Assembly (NCBI RefSeq): GCF_000382265.1
Contig: NZ_KB907974.1
Location: forward strand, 186,001-250,000
DNA length: 64,000 nt
DNA from: Yoonia vestfoldensis DSM 16212
Lineage (GTDB): Bacteria; Pseudomonadota; Alphaproteobacteria; Rhodobacterales; Rhodobacteraceae
Reading direction: 5' to 3'
The first letter of the stretch is position 1. The number at the start of each line of letters is the position of its first letter. The notes under the pieces were generated by a model. The model was not told the DNA's origin. It saw only the letters and a program-made list of their open reading frames with translations, and ran no database searches. A program made the position numbers and the translations under genes. Shown here piece by piece: positions 1 through 8,980 of the stretch.

Positions 1-2206
1 CGTCCTTGTTCTGGTAATCGACAAAAGCGTCAAAGGATGTTGCGACCGGCCCCTGCCGCCCTGACGGGCGCAATCGCATGTCTACCTCGTAAAGGCGCCC
101 CGCGGACATCGGCGCCGAAAGGGCCGTGATGAGGGCTTGCGTCAGCCGCGCGAAATAGGCCCGCGTCGCGAGCGGACGCGGCCCGTGCGATGCATCGACA
201 CCGGCAGGATCATAGATCACGATCAGGTCAAGGTCTGACCCGGCGTTCAACCGCGCCGCCCCGAGCGAGCCCATCGCCACAACCGCGCCGCCACGCCCCG
301 GCGGCGCACCATGCTTGCGCGCGAATTCCGCCACGATCACCGGCCACAGGGACGCAATCACCGCTTCGGCCAGATCGGCATATTGCGTGCCGCTCGTCGC
401 GGCGTCGATCAGCCCGCGCAGATGATGCACGCCGATGCGGAAATGCCATTCGCGCGCCCATGTGCGGGCCGCGATCAACTGGCTTTCATAATCGGGATGC
501 GTCGCGAGCGTGGCGCCCAACTGGTCGCGCAACGCGGCCATGCCGGGCCAAGGGTCGAAGAACGCGCCACCAATGACCGCATCCAGCACCGCGGCATTGC
601 GCGACAGGTATTGCGCCAGCGCCGGTGCGGTCGCCGCGATATCGACGATCAACTGGGTCAGTTGGGGATTGGCTTCGAACAGGGAAAACAGCTGAACACC
701 GGCGGGCAACCCCGCCAGAAAGCCGTCGAATTGGGCCAGCGCCTCGTCGGGGCGCGCGGCCTCTTGCAGGCTGGCCATGATCTGGGGGATGAGGCGGTCA
801 AAAATCTCGGTCGCGCGGGGGGATCGCAGCGCGGGATAGGCCTGCCACCGCGCCACGACCTCCTGCCCCCATGTGATCTGGGTTTCGGGCTTTGGATCGG
901 GGGCGAAAAACCCCTCGGTCAACGCATGCACATCGGCAAGGCGGCGGGTCAGGTCACCGCGCAATTCCACGACATCGCGGTCCATGAAGGCGGCAAGCCT
1001 GTCGAACCCCGCCGCATCCTGCGGCAGATGATGGGTCTGCGCATCGGCGAACATCTGGACGCGGTGTTCAACCTCGCGGTGGTGGCGGTAATGGTCGCGC
1101 AGCGTTTCCGCCACATCAGGCCCGATCCAGCCCGCACCCGCCAGTGCCTGCAAACCTTCGCCCGTGCCGCGCAGGCGCAGCGACGCATCGCGCCCGCCCG
1201 CGATCAACTGGCGGGTCTGGGTGAAGAATTCAATCTCGCGGATGCCGCCGCGCCCCAGTTTCATGTCATGCCCTTCGAGCGTGACCGGCCCGCCCAGCCC
1301 TTTGTGATCGCGGATTTTCAGCCGCATGTCATGGGCGTCCTGAATGGCCGCAAAATCCAGATGCTTGCGCCAGACGAAAGGGCGCAGCGTTTGGAGGAAC
1401 CGCGCACCGGCTGTCTGATCGCCCGCGCAGACGCGCGCCTTGATATAGGCGGCGCGTTCCCACGTCCGGCCCACGCTTTCGTAGTATCGTTCGGCAGCGT
1501 CCATCGACAGGCAGACCGGCATGACCGAGGCATCGGGCCGCAGCCGCAGATCGGTGCGGAACACATAGCCGCCGTCCTTCACCTCTGACAGGATCGCGGT
1601 CATCCGGCGGGTCACGCGGATAAAGGCGGTGCGCGCCTCGAACACATCTTCGGGGGCGAAACGGCTGTCGTCGAACAAACAAATCAGGTCGATGTCCGAG
1701 GAATAATTCAGTTCATGCGCGCCCATCTTGCCCATCGCCAGCACGACCATGCCCGCCGCGTCCTGCGGGGGGCCATCCGGCAGTTTGCCGCGCGCAACCT
1801 CGGCCGCGACAAGGCGCGTCACACAGGCGGCGACAGCCGCATCGGCAAAGCGCGTCAGCGTGCCGGTCACGGTGTCCAGCGGCCAGACGCCGCCCAGATC
1901 GGCCAGTGCCGCGACCAGCGCGATCCGCCGCTTCATCTGCCGCAGATGCGCGGGCAGCGCGTCGAGCGGGACTGTCTCAAGCCCGGTCAGCAGGTTGTCC
2001 ACGGCCCGTTCGGGATCATCCAGTGCTGCCGGCAGCCATTCTTTTTCCCGCGCCATCAGCCCGGCCAGATAGGGGCTGCATCCGGCGGTTCCTGCCAGCA
2101 AATCGCCGACTTCGGGCGCAAAGCCAGGCAGTTGCGTCAGGATATCCGCGCCAAGGGCAGGGTCATACGGGCGGGGACAGCGGGTGATGCGACGGGCAAT
2201 GCTCAT
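1..2206 (-). CDS. glnE: Glutamine synthetase adenylyltransferase/deadenylylase (3' end outside window)
   Basis: Bifunctional enzyme that attaches AMP to, and removes it from, glutamine synthetase in response to PII signalling. About 735 codons are present; the family is usually 930-990 residues, so the C-terminal quarter lies left of the window. Two nucleotidyltransferase cores are visible: one with YSSDIDLICLFD near residue 165 (deadenylylase half) and one with GSDLDLIVIYD near residue 660 (adenylylase half). The reading frame is open throughout from the ATG at 2206, and a long, rich shadow frame lies on the plus strand. Its substrate gene glnA and the effector gene glnB are at the other end of this window. 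Identification is secure; only the start (no strong Shine-Dalgarno) is uncertain. Confidence 0.93.
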   Translation of the reverse strand, partial: MSIARRITRCPRPYDPALGADILTQLPGFAPEVGDLLAGTAGCSPYLAGLMAREKEWLPAALDDPERAVDNLLTGLETVPLDALPAHLRQMKRRIALVAALADLGGVWPLDTVTGTLTRFADAAVAACVTRLVAAEVARGKLPDGPPQDAAGMVVLAMGKMGAHELNYSSDIDLICLFDDSRFAPEDVFEARTAFIRVTRRMTAILSEVKDGGYVFRTDLRLRPDASVMPVCLSMDAAERYYESVGRTWERAAYIKARVCAGDQTAGARFLQTLRPFVWRKHLDFAAIQDAHDMRLKIRDHKGLGGPVTLEGHDMKLGRGGIREIEFFTQTRQLIAGGRDASLRLRGTGEGLQALAGAGWIGPDVAETLRDHYRHHREVEHRVQMFADAQTHHLPQDAAGFDRLAAFMDRDVVELRGDLTRRLADVHALTEGFFAPDPKPETQITWGQEVVARWQAYPALRSPRATEIFDRLIPQIMASLQEAARPDEALAQFDGFLAGLPAGVQLFSLFEANPQLTQLIVDIAATAPALAQYLSRNAAVLDAVIGGAFFDPWPGMAALRDQLGATLATHPDYESQLIAARTWAREWHFRIGVHHLRGLIDAATSGTQYADLAEAVIASLWPVIVAEFARKHGAPPGRGGAVVAMGSLGAARLNAGSDLDLIVIYDPAGVDASHGPRPLATRAYFARLTQALITALSAPMSAGRLYEVDMRLRPSGRQGPVATSFDAFVDYQNKD

Positions 2207-2285
2207 GCCCCGCACATTGGGTGCAAGCGCGGGGCTGGTCAATCGCCAAGGCCCCGCTAAGCTGCGCCAGAGAGGAGCATATCAT

Positions 2286-2756
2286 ATGAGCAAAAGCCTG
2301 ACCCGCGTCATCCGCGCGCTGGAAGATCACGGGGTCCTGATCACCCCGCTGGAAATGGGCGACCAGACCCGCACGGCACAACAGGCCGCCGATGCGGCAG
2401 GCTGCGCCATCGACCAGATCGCCAAATCGGTGATCTTTGCAGGCCAGAACAGCGGGCGGGCGATCCTGTTCATCACGGCGGGCGGCAATCAGGTGGATGA
2501 AGGCAAGGCCAGCACAGTCGCGGGCGAACCGCTGGCCAAGGCCGATGCCGCCTTGATCCGTGCGCAGACAGGCTTTGCCATCGGCGGTGTCGCGCCCATC
2601 GGTCACCTGTCGCCGCCGCGCGCCTTTTTCGATACAAGGTTGCTGGATTTCGCGCAGATCTGGGCAGCAGCGGGCACGCCACGGCATATGTTCCCTATCG
2701 CACCACAGCAATTATTGCAGATTTCAGGCGCGCAAATTGCTGATTTCATTGCCTGA
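2286..2756 (+). CDS. YbaK/EbsC-type aminoacyl-tRNA deacylase
   Basis: 156-residue single-domain protein of the YbaK/ProX editing family, which hydrolyses mischarged aminoacyl-tRNA (Cys-tRNAPro or Ala-tRNAPro in characterised members). The conserved lysine context AKSVIF near residue 45 and the later GHLSPP segment fit the family fold. I chose the ATG at 2286 because GAGAGGAG sits 8 bases upstream; the longer in-frame extension to 2184 overlaps the divergent glnE start and is poor. The exact substrate cannot be read from the sequence. It diverges from glnE and stands alone. Confidence 0.85.
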   Translation: MSKSLTRVIRALEDHGVLITPLEMGDQTRTAQQAADAAGCAIDQIAKSVIFAGQNSGRAILFITAGGNQVDEGKASTVAGEPLAKADAALIRAQTGFAIGGVAPIGHLSPPRAFFDTRLLDFAQIWAAAGTPRHMFPIAPQQLLQISGAQIADFIA

Positions 2757-2821
2757 TTTGCGGTAATGTAAAAAACCTTCACATATTCACTTGCAATCGA
2801 AAGGCATGGATCCAATATCGG

Positions 2822-2844
2822 TGATGTGAAACGCATTCACATCA
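2822..2844. promoter_or_regulatory. Perfect 9-bp inverted repeat upstream of the DUF2852 gene
   Basis: TGATGTGAA and TTCACATCA face each other across 5 bases (ACGCA), ending about 25 bases before the start codon. It resembles a dimeric repressor operator. A related half-site (TTCACATATTCAC) lies about 45 bases further upstream. The spacing between TGTGA and TCACA is 7, not the 6 of a CRP site. Confidence 0.5.
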
Positions 2845-2870
2845 ACCCTGCTGCCTTGAAGGAGAGCATG

Positions 2871-3293
2871 ATGACCACGAACACGGCCATGACTTACGAC
2901 ACCCGCCCCGGTTTTTTTGCCCGTACCGAGGCGTGGCTTGATGCGCGCGGCAAAGGTGCCTGGATCGCCGCGATGGTGCTGGGCTTTATCGTCTTCTGGC
3001 CCATCGGACTGGCCATTCTTGGCTATATGATCTGGGGCAAGGGCATGTTCGCGCGCACCTCGTGCAAGAAAGCCGACTGGAGCATGCCAATGACCAAATC
3101 GAGCGGGAACGCCGCCTTTGACGCTTATCGCGACGAAACGATCCGCCGTCTGGAGGACGAACAGCAAAAGTTCGAAGCCTTCCTCAAGCGTCTGCGTGAC
3201 GCCAAGGACAAGGCCGAATTCGACGAATTCATGAACGACCGCGAACGCAAGGCCGCCGCGACGAACATGACACCCGACGCGCCACAGACCTGA
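2871..3293 (+). CDS. DUF2852 family protein
   Basis: 140-residue protein with one central hydrophobic segment (about residues 26-52 counted from this start, around AAMVLGFIVFWPIGLAILGY) followed by a charged, helical, probably coiled C-terminus rich in Glu, Lys and Arg. This is the pattern of the alphaproteobacterial DUF2852 family, whose function is unknown. Two ATGs stand in tandem (2868 and 2871); AAGGAG at 2859-2864 is best spaced for 2871. A possible operator lies just upstream and a strong terminator follows, so it is probably transcribed alone. Confidence 0.75.
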   Translation: MTTNTAMTYDTRPGFFARTEAWLDARGKGAWIAAMVLGFIVFWPIGLAILGYMIWGKGMFARTSCKKADWSMPMTKSSGNAAFDAYRDETIRRLEDEQQKFEAFLKRLRDAKDKAEFDEFMNDRERKAAATNMTPDAPQT

Positions 3294-3315
3294 GGCGCCC
3301 GCCCCACACGCCCCG

Positions 3316-3341
3316 AACGGCCCGCAATTGCGGGCCGTTTT
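3316..3341 (+). terminator. Rho-independent terminator after DUF2852 gene
   Basis: AACGGCCCGC and GCGGGCCGTT form a 10-bp stem around an AATT loop, followed by TTTT. Confidence 0.85.
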
Positions 3342-3435
3342 GCGTCTGTCAGCGCGGATTAACGCACCGGACGACAGGGGGCTTGGCGCAAAGGTTTTGG
3401 ATTGTTAAGCTTCGCGAAACCATACAGGTCCCTAC

Positions 3436-4242
3436 ATGCGCCATACTCTTCCCATCGCACCGCAGTTCTATGTGACAGCGCCGCAGCCTTGCCCGTATCT
3501 GGAGGGTCGGATGGAACGCAAGCTGTTCACAGCGCTACAGGGCGACAACGCGACAAAGTTGAACGATTCCCTTTCAAAACAGGGGTTCCGCCGGTCGCAG
3601 AACGTGCTGTATCGGCCGTCCTGCGCGGAATGTTCGGCGTGCATGTCAGCGCGGATCAATGTGGCGGCCTTCACCCCGTCACGGAGCCAGCGCCGTGTGA
3701 CCACCCGCGCCCGCCATCTGCACCGGCGCGCGACATCGCCCTGGGCGACCGAGGAACAATACGATCTTTTCCGCGACTACCTTGACAGCCGCCATGCGAC
3801 CGGCGGGATGGCGGATATGGATATGTTCGAATTCGCCGCCATGGTCGAGGAAACGCCGATCCGGTCGCGGCTGATCGAATATACCGATGCGGGCGTGCTG
3901 CAAGCGGTTTGCCTGACCGATATCCTCGATGACGGGCTGTCGATGGTCTATTCCTTCTTCGATCCCGCGCTGGAGCGGTTGTCGCTGGGGACCTACATCA
4001 TCCTCGACCACATCCGCATCGCGCAGGAACTGGACCTGCCCTATGTCTATCTGGGCTATTGGGTGCCCGGCAGTCCCAAGATGGGGTACAAGGCGAAGTT
4101 CGCGGGGCTCGAAGTGTTCCGCGACGGTGTCTGGTCGCGCCTGACGTCCCCCGACAGTTTCGAGACCGCCGTGCATCCTTTGTCGACCGAACCGATTGCC
4201 GAACAGGTCGCGCGGATTAATCTGCCCGACGGGCGCAGTTGA
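3436..4242 (+). CDS. bpt: Aspartate/glutamate leucyltransferase (Bpt, ATE1 family)
   Basis: 268-residue aminoacyl-tRNA-protein transferase that adds Leu to N-terminal Asp or Glu and so marks proteins for the N-end-rule ClpS/ClpAP pathway. The N-terminal CPYL motif (about residues 19-22), the [10 protein letters not shown] cysteine cluster (about 59-68) and the C-terminal [15 protein letters not shown] block are typical of the bacterial Bpt/Ate family, and the length matches. The start at 3436 begins [12 protein letters not shown], which aligns with the usual family start. It is followed by a bidirectional terminator that separates it from the convergent TRAP genes. Confidence 0.93.
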   Translation: MRHTLPIAPQFYVTAPQPCPYLEGRMERKLFTALQGDNATKLNDSLSKQGFRRSQNVLYRPSCAECSACMSARINVAAFTPSRSQRRVTTRARHLHRRATSPWATEEQYDLFRDYLDSRHATGGMADMDMFEFAAMVEETPIRSRLIEYTDAGVLQAVCLTDILDDGLSMVYSFFDPALERLSLGTYIILDHIRIAQELDLPYVYLGYWVPGSPKMGYKAKFAGLEVFRDGVWSRLTSPDSFETAVHPLSTEPIAEQVARINLPDGRS

Positions 4243-4250
4243 ACGAAAAT

Positions 4251-4274
4251 GGGGCGGCGCTCAGGCACCGCCCC
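4251..4274. terminator. Bidirectional terminator between bpt and the TRAP operon
   Basis: GGGGCGG and CCGCCCC form a 7-bp stem with an A-rich 5' flank and TTT on the 3' side. It lies between two convergent genes. Confidence 0.7.
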
Positions 4275-4281
4275 TTTAGCA

Positions 4282-6636
4282 TCACCCCAGCAGATTGGGC
4301 AGGATCGTCACAACCCAAGGAAAGAACGCAAGGATTAGCAATGCGCCGATCTGGATGCCGATGAACGGCAGCACGCCGCGATAGATCTGGCCGGTCGTGA
4401 TAGACTTGGGCGCCACGCCGCGCAGATAGAACAGCGCGAACCCGAAGGGCGGCGTCAGGAACGATGTCTGCAGATTCACCGCGATCATGATTGTCACCCA
4501 TTTTGGATCGAACGTGCCGCCATAGATCACGGGGCCGACAATCGGGATCACGATGTAGATGATTTCCAGAAAATCCAGCACGAAGCCGAGGATGAACAAC
4601 ACCAGCATAACCAGCAGGAACACCTGCCATTCGTTATCGAAGGACCGCAGGAATTGCTGGATGTAATGTTCCCCGCCGAACGAGATCAGCACAAGGTTCA
4701 ACAGTTGCGACCCGATGAGGATGGCAAAAACCATCGCCGTGACCTTGGCGGTTTCACGCACGACAGGCGCCAGAACGCCCCCCGCCAGCAACACCCAGCA
4801 AGACCACAGCAGACCGAACATCGCATAAAGGAACGCGCCGAACGCCACGATGAAGGCAAGCCGGTCCTCCAGCGGAACAATTTCGCGGCCCATGCGCATA
4901 TCGAAATTGTAACCGACCACGAGCATTAGCACGATGGCCGCAGCCGTCAGCAAAACGATACGTCCGGACAGCCCCTGATCCTTGCGCTTGCGGTAGGCCG
5001 CCAGCAGGATTGCCCCACCGGCACCCAAGGCCGCGGCGGGGGTCGGGTTGGTGATCCCGCCGAGGATCGACCCCAGCACAGCAACGATCAGCACCAGCGG
5101 CGGAAAGATCACCCGCAGGATATCGTTCTGCGCCAGATAACCGGCTGCCGCACGCAGCCCCGGATTGGCGACCAGCAGCGGCACCGCGATCAAGACGGCG
5201 GTCATGCCCGGTGTCGTCAGCGCCGAAATCAGCACAACATCGACAAGCAGCAACAGCCCGACACCTGCCGCCCCGATCCACAGCGGGCGATGGTCGGCGA
5301 TCGGGGCGACACCGCGCGCCAGCGCCAGCATCAGACCCAGAATCACGGCGACGATGGCGAGACCTGTCCCGATGGGCGGCGCATCGACCGCGCGCTGCGC
5401 GACCAGTTCGGCACGTTCCTCGGGCGACAATTGCCGCGCTTGGGTCACACCGCCTGCGGCGTCGATCTCGGCCTGTTCGGCGACGGCGGTATCCCATGCC
5501 TCTTGCCCGTGCAGGTCGATCATGCTGGCCGCGCATTCAGGGCTGACGCGGGTCCGCAGCGATGCCGATTGGCCCGCATCGGTGAAGCTGCCCACCAGCA
5601 CCGACTGGCTGCCCACGACACCGACCTGATTCAGGCCGATGGTCAGCCCGATGATTCCGACCGGCACGGCAAGGAACCACGTCAGCTTGTCATTGCGGCT
5701 GCCGGTCTTGGTGCCGGTGCCTTCGTTGAATTGTACGGCAGGGGCCTTGGTCGGGTTCAGGACCGCAAAGACAAAGGAATACAGCGCATAAAGCACGGCC
5801 AGCAGGATACCCGGCAGCAAGGCCGCCTGAAACAGCGCACCCACCGATACGACCGCCGGTTCACCCAGGAAGGTCAGCGCATCGTTGCAGCCTGCAAGCT
5901 GCGCGCGCTGTTCCTGTGCGGTGGCGTAAAGATCGCCCGCCAGCGTACCCAGCAGCACGATCACGATCGAGGGCGGAATGATCTGCCCCAATGTGCCGGA
6001 TGCCGCGATGACCCCCGTCGCCAGTTGCGGCGAATAGCCGTTTTTCAGCATGGTCGGCAGCGCCAGCAGCCCCATCGTCACCACGGTCGCGCCCACGATC
6101 CCTGTGGAGGCCGCCAGAAACGCGCCGACGATCACGATGGATACGGCCAGACCGCCAGGCAGCGGGCCGAACACGCGCGCCATCGTGGTCAGCAGTTCAT
6201 CGGCGATGCGCGAACGTTCAAGCACGATGCCCATCATGACGAACATCAGCACGGCTAGCAGAATTTCGATGGAATTGCCCGCCAGCACCTTTTCGTTGAT
6301 CCGGTTGACCATGAAGCCGATGTTGCGGTCGAGCGCGGTCTCCCAGCCTTGCGGGAACAGCGGGCCTTCGTATCGCGGCAAGTCGGGATAGCGGAACACC
6401 GAAATCGCATCGGGCCGCACCCCTTCGGCGATCAGCGCGCGATAAGCCTCCGACCGCATGTCGACGGCGGCATGGATCAGCAGGCCCGAGCTGTCGAGTG
6501 CGGCGATGATCGCGAATGAGATGACCGCCGAGCCGCTGATCGCAAAGGCCACCGGAAAGCCCGACAGGATGCCCGCGAACAGCGTCAGGAAAAGGATGAT
6601 GATGCCGATCTCGATGCCATCTAAGCCGAAAAGCAT
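4282..6636 (-). CDS. TRAP transporter large permease (DctM/FcbT3 type), long form
   Basis: 784-residue inner-membrane protein, the sodium-coupled transport subunit of a TRAP system. The first 45 residues and the block after about residue 115 (SIEILLAVLMFVMMGIVLERS, GASTGIVGATVV-like segment, ASGTLGQIIPPS) are typical DctM. It is much longer than the common form of about 430 residues: a hydrophilic insert of roughly 65 residues follows the second helix, and a second insert with polar sequence (about residues 295-420) is followed by additional helices. The mannitol/chloroaromatic-type TRAP branch contains long members like this. It lies 15 bases after the small permease gene, with the binding protein upstream. 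The substrate is unknown. Confidence 0.88.
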   Translation of the reverse strand: MLFGLDGIEIGIIILFLTLFAGILSGFPVAFAISGSAVISFAIIAALDSSGLLIHAAVDMRSEAYRALIAEGVRPDAISVFRYPDLPRYEGPLFPQGWETALDRNIGFMVNRINEKVLAGNSIEILLAVLMFVMMGIVLERSRIADELLTTMARVFGPLPGGLAVSIVIVGAFLAASTGIVGATVVTMGLLALPTMLKNGYSPQLATGVIAASGTLGQIIPPSIVIVLLGTLAGDLYATAQEQRAQLAGCNDALTFLGEPAVVSVGALFQAALLPGILLAVLYALYSFVFAVLNPTKAPAVQFNEGTGTKTGSRNDKLTWFLAVPVGIIGLTIGLNQVGVVGSQSVLVGSFTDAGQSASLRTRVSPECAASMIDLHGQEAWDTAVAEQAEIDAAGGVTQARQLSPEERAELVAQRAVDAPPIGTGLAIVAVILGLMLALARGVAPIADHRPLWIGAAGVGLLLLVDVVLISALTTPGMTAVLIAVPLLVANPGLRAAAGYLAQNDILRVIFPPLVLIVAVLGSILGGITNPTPAAALGAGGAILLAAYRKRKDQGLSGRIVLLTAAAIVLMLVVGYNFDMRMGREIVPLEDRLAFIVAFGAFLYAMFGLLWSCWVLLAGGVLAPVVRETAKVTAMVFAILIGSQLLNLVLISFGGEHYIQQFLRSFDNEWQVFLLVMLVLFILGFVLDFLEIIYIVIPIVGPVIYGGTFDPKWVTIMIAVNLQTSFLTPPFGFALFYLRGVAPKSITTGQIYRGVLPFIGIQIGALLILAFFPWVVTILPNLLG

Positions 6637-6651
6637 GATAAGTCCGTCCTG

Positions 6652-7596
6652 TTAATGTATTTTTGCGACAAGGTCGGCGGTCTCGTCGCCAAGCTTGTCC
6701 TTGTCGAGGTATTTGCCTTCGCTGGCTTCGCCTTCTTTCCATTCGAGGAAGGACCGGAAAAAGAACGCGACCGCCTGCACCATCACCATGAAGGTGAAGA
6801 TCAGAAGCAGGATCTTGAACAGGAAATAGGCGTCGAACCCGTTGGCGGATGTGCTGATCGTCTCGATGTTCCATTGGAACGCCTGCGAGCGCGTGACCAG
6901 ACGGTCGAGCGTGTCCGAGGCCGAGGCATTGGGCAGCACCAGGTGCCGCCACATGAAGAACCAGCCATAAAGCCAGATCACGATGGATGCGGGCACCATG
7001 AAAAACAACGACCCGAACATGTCCACGACCCGTTTCGCGCGATAGCTGATCGCGGAATAGACAAGGTCCACCCGTACATGGCCGCCCTGCACGAAGGTGT
7101 AGGTGGCGCACATCGTGATGACGATGGCGTTGTAAAGTTTCAATTCGTCCGACCACCAGCTGACCGGGCGTTCAAAGGTGACGCCGAATCCGAGGCTGAT
7201 GTCGGACACGGCAAAGACGCCTTGCAGGAAGATGATCACGATCTGTTGCAGAACCATCAAAAGCCCGGCCCAGGCAGCAACCCGCCCGACCCCGTTTGCG
7301 AAACCTTCAAGCGCGCGCACGCAGCCCCACATGAAAGAATTGCGGATCATCCCCGCGATCGTGACCATCAGGAAGATCACCAGCACCGCAAAGAAAAACT
7401 CGACCGAGGCGCCGTAATAGATGAACCGCGCCAACGCCGCCTTGGCGTCCGCTTCCATCGGGCCGTTGATATGCGGCACCCACGCCAGCCAGAGGCCGGG
7501 GTTCAGCAGCGCGAAACCGATGTTGTAGAATGCTTCGATCAGATGTGCCGCGACCCAGCCAAAGGCGTTGCCGCCCCATGCGTCCACCAGTCCCAT
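6652..7596 (-). CDS. TRAP transporter small permease (DctQ type)
   Basis: 314-residue membrane protein with several hydrophobic helices; the WWSDELKLYNAIVITMCATYTFVQGGHVRVDLVY segment (quoted in two parts: WWSDELKLYNAIVI and FVQGGHVRVDLVY) is the DctQ signature region. It is long for a DctQ (usually 160-200 residues), matching the long large permease beside it. I set the start at the ATG at 7596, which has GGGGAAAG upstream, instead of the in-frame codon at 7629. It is translated just ahead of the large permease. Confidence 0.85.
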   Translation of the reverse strand: MGLVDAWGGNAFGWVAAHLIEAFYNIGFALLNPGLWLAWVPHINGPMEADAKAALARFIYYGASVEFFFAVLVIFLMVTIAGMIRNSFMWGCVRALEGFANGVGRVAAWAGLLMVLQQIVIIFLQGVFAVSDISLGFGVTFERPVSWWSDELKLYNAIVITMCATYTFVQGGHVRVDLVYSAISYRAKRVVDMFGSLFFMVPASIVIWLYGWFFMWRHLVLPNASASDTLDRLVTRSQAFQWNIETISTSANGFDAYFLFKILLLIFTFMVMVQAVAFFFRSFLEWKEGEASEGKYLDKDKLGDETADLVAKIH

Positions 7597-7630
7597 GATC
7601 TTTCCCCGTTCGTCTTTGTCGCGATGCAAA

Positions 7631-7659
7631 GAAGGCCCGCAGCACCTGCGCGGGCCTTC
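7631..7659 (-). terminator. Hairpin between TRAP binding-protein and permease genes
   Basis: GAAGGCCCGC and GCGGGCCTTC form a perfect 10-bp stem with a 9-base loop. On the minus strand it is followed by only TTT, so it could be a partial terminator or an mRNA-stabilising hairpin that favours the binding protein over the permeases. Confidence 0.6.
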
Positions 7660-7695
7660 TTCCGCCGTTTTACACCGACCGTGTCGGCATCGGCT

Positions 7696-8778
7696 TTAGC
7701 CTTTCAGGCGGTTACGCTGTGCCAGATAGGCGCCTTCCGAAATGCTCGACCACTGGGCAGAGCTTCTCATCGAGGCGAAATAGCTTTCGTGGCAACGTGC
7801 GTAGATCGGATCGCTCATGTTTTCAGCGACGACTTCGTCGGCGGCGGTGCTGAACGCATCCCAGATCGTATCGGGGAATTCGAGAACCTGCACGCCACCC
7901 GCCTGCAGACGCGACAGCGCTGCTGCGTTGCGGGCCATGAACAGCGACATCGTCCAGATGCTGCTGGCGCGGCTTGCGTTTTCGACGATCGACTGCTGCG
8001 CTGGTGTGAGGCTTTCGTAGACGTCGAGGTTCATGACCAGGTTCAGGTTCGGCCCGGGCTCGTGGAAACCGGCGGTGTAATAGAACTTGGTGATTTCCTG
8101 GAAACCGGCGGTCTCGTCAGCCCATGGCCCGATCCATTCGGTCCCGTCGATGGCACCCGAGGCCAGCGCCTGGTACACTTCCGCACCCGGCAGGTTCTGC
8201 ACCGATGCGCCCAGTTTGCCCAGCACCTGACCGCCTTGGCCCGGCATCCGGAAACGCAGACCCTGGAAATCTTCGGGAGTGTTCATTTCCTTGGCGAACC
8301 AGCCGCCCGATTGCGGGCCGGTGTTGCCGGCAGAGAAGGTTTTCAGGCCGAAGATCGAGTACAGCTCGTCCGCCAGTCCGCGGCCGCCGTCGTGATCGAA
8401 CCAGTTGGCGTATTCCATGAAGGTCATGCCGAACGGGATCTGCGAGAAGAACGAGAATGCAGGATGCTGGCCGAGGAAATAATAGTCCACGCCGTGATAC
8501 ATGTCTGCCTGACCGGCAGCGACGGCGTCGAACACTTCGAATGCACCGACGAGTTCGCCCGCGGCTTTCAGGTCGACGGTCAACTGACCATCCGACATCG
8601 CGGTGATCATGTCTGCGCAATACTGTGCGCTGTCATGCACACCGGCAAGGCCGCGGCCCCAGGTCGTGACAAAGGTCAGCGTCCGGTTGCCCTGCGCATA
8701 GGCAGGCGCAGCAAGCGCTGTCGCCGCAGCGGCAGAGCCACCCAGCGCTGAATTCTTCAAGAAAGACCGACGGTCCAT
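7696..8778 (-). CDS. TRAP transporter solute-binding protein (DctP, TakP-like)
   Basis: 360-residue periplasmic binding protein. The N-terminus MDRRSFLKN followed by an alanine-rich stretch ending APAYAQ is a Tat-type signal peptide. Blocks such as GNTGPQSGGWF and GTEWIGPWADE closely resemble the 2-oxoacid-binding TakP branch (from memory of the Rhodobacter sphaeroides protein), where the Glu-Trp pair lines the ligand pocket. This suggests an organic-acid ligand, but that is inference. It is the first gene of the three-gene TRAP operon and is divergent from the sensor kinase gene. Confidence 0.92.
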   Translation of the reverse strand: MDRRSFLKNSALGGSAAAATALAAPAYAQGNRTLTFVTTWGRGLAGVHDSAQYCADMITAMSDGQLTVDLKAAGELVGAFEVFDAVAAGQADMYHGVDYYFLGQHPAFSFFSQIPFGMTFMEYANWFDHDGGRGLADELYSIFGLKTFSAGNTGPQSGGWFAKEMNTPEDFQGLRFRMPGQGGQVLGKLGASVQNLPGAEVYQALASGAIDGTEWIGPWADETAGFQEITKFYYTAGFHEPGPNLNLVMNLDVYESLTPAQQSIVENASRASSIWTMSLFMARNAAALSRLQAGGVQVLEFPDTIWDAFSTAADEVVAENMSDPIYARCHESYFASMRSSAQWSSISEGAYLAQRNRLKG

Positions 8779-8888
8779 GAAATCTCCTCCCAGATAAAAG
8801 ATGGCCCGTCATGCAGTGCGCCTGCAGGCCTCCGTTGTTTAGCACCGCAAGGAATATCGCGCCGCAAAAGGCGGGACTATCCGCAGAA

Positions 8889-8896
8889 CTACGTAG
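8889..8896. promoter_or_regulatory. CTACGTAG palindrome in the TRAP/two-component intergenic region
   Basis: A perfect 8-bp palindrome in the 202-base gap between the divergent dctP-type gene and the sensor kinase. Sites centred on TACGTA would suit a NarL/LuxR-type response regulator such as the one encoded next door. It is short, so weak evidence on its own. Confidence 0.3.
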
Positions 8897-8980
8897 AGGC
8901 GCGAAATATTGTGTCGTGCGTGTTCGTTGAAGACCCTGATCGCATTTGCCTCGGCCCGGGTTTGCACGTATCGTTTTGCC

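Noticed and set aside
311-1588. A 425-codon plus-strand frame at the left edge
   Set aside because: The minus strand encodes glnE with both nucleotidyltransferase motifs, so the plus frame is a shadow.
2825-2841. CRP-type site TGTGA...TCACA before the DUF2852 gene
   Set aside because: The spacer is 7 bases, not 6, and the symmetry extends to 9-bp arms; it fits another dimeric factor better.
6655-8751. A 698-codon plus-strand frame across the TRAP permease and binding-protein genes
   Set aside because: Shadow of the minus-strand TRAP operon; the composition is His/Arg/Gln-rich noise.
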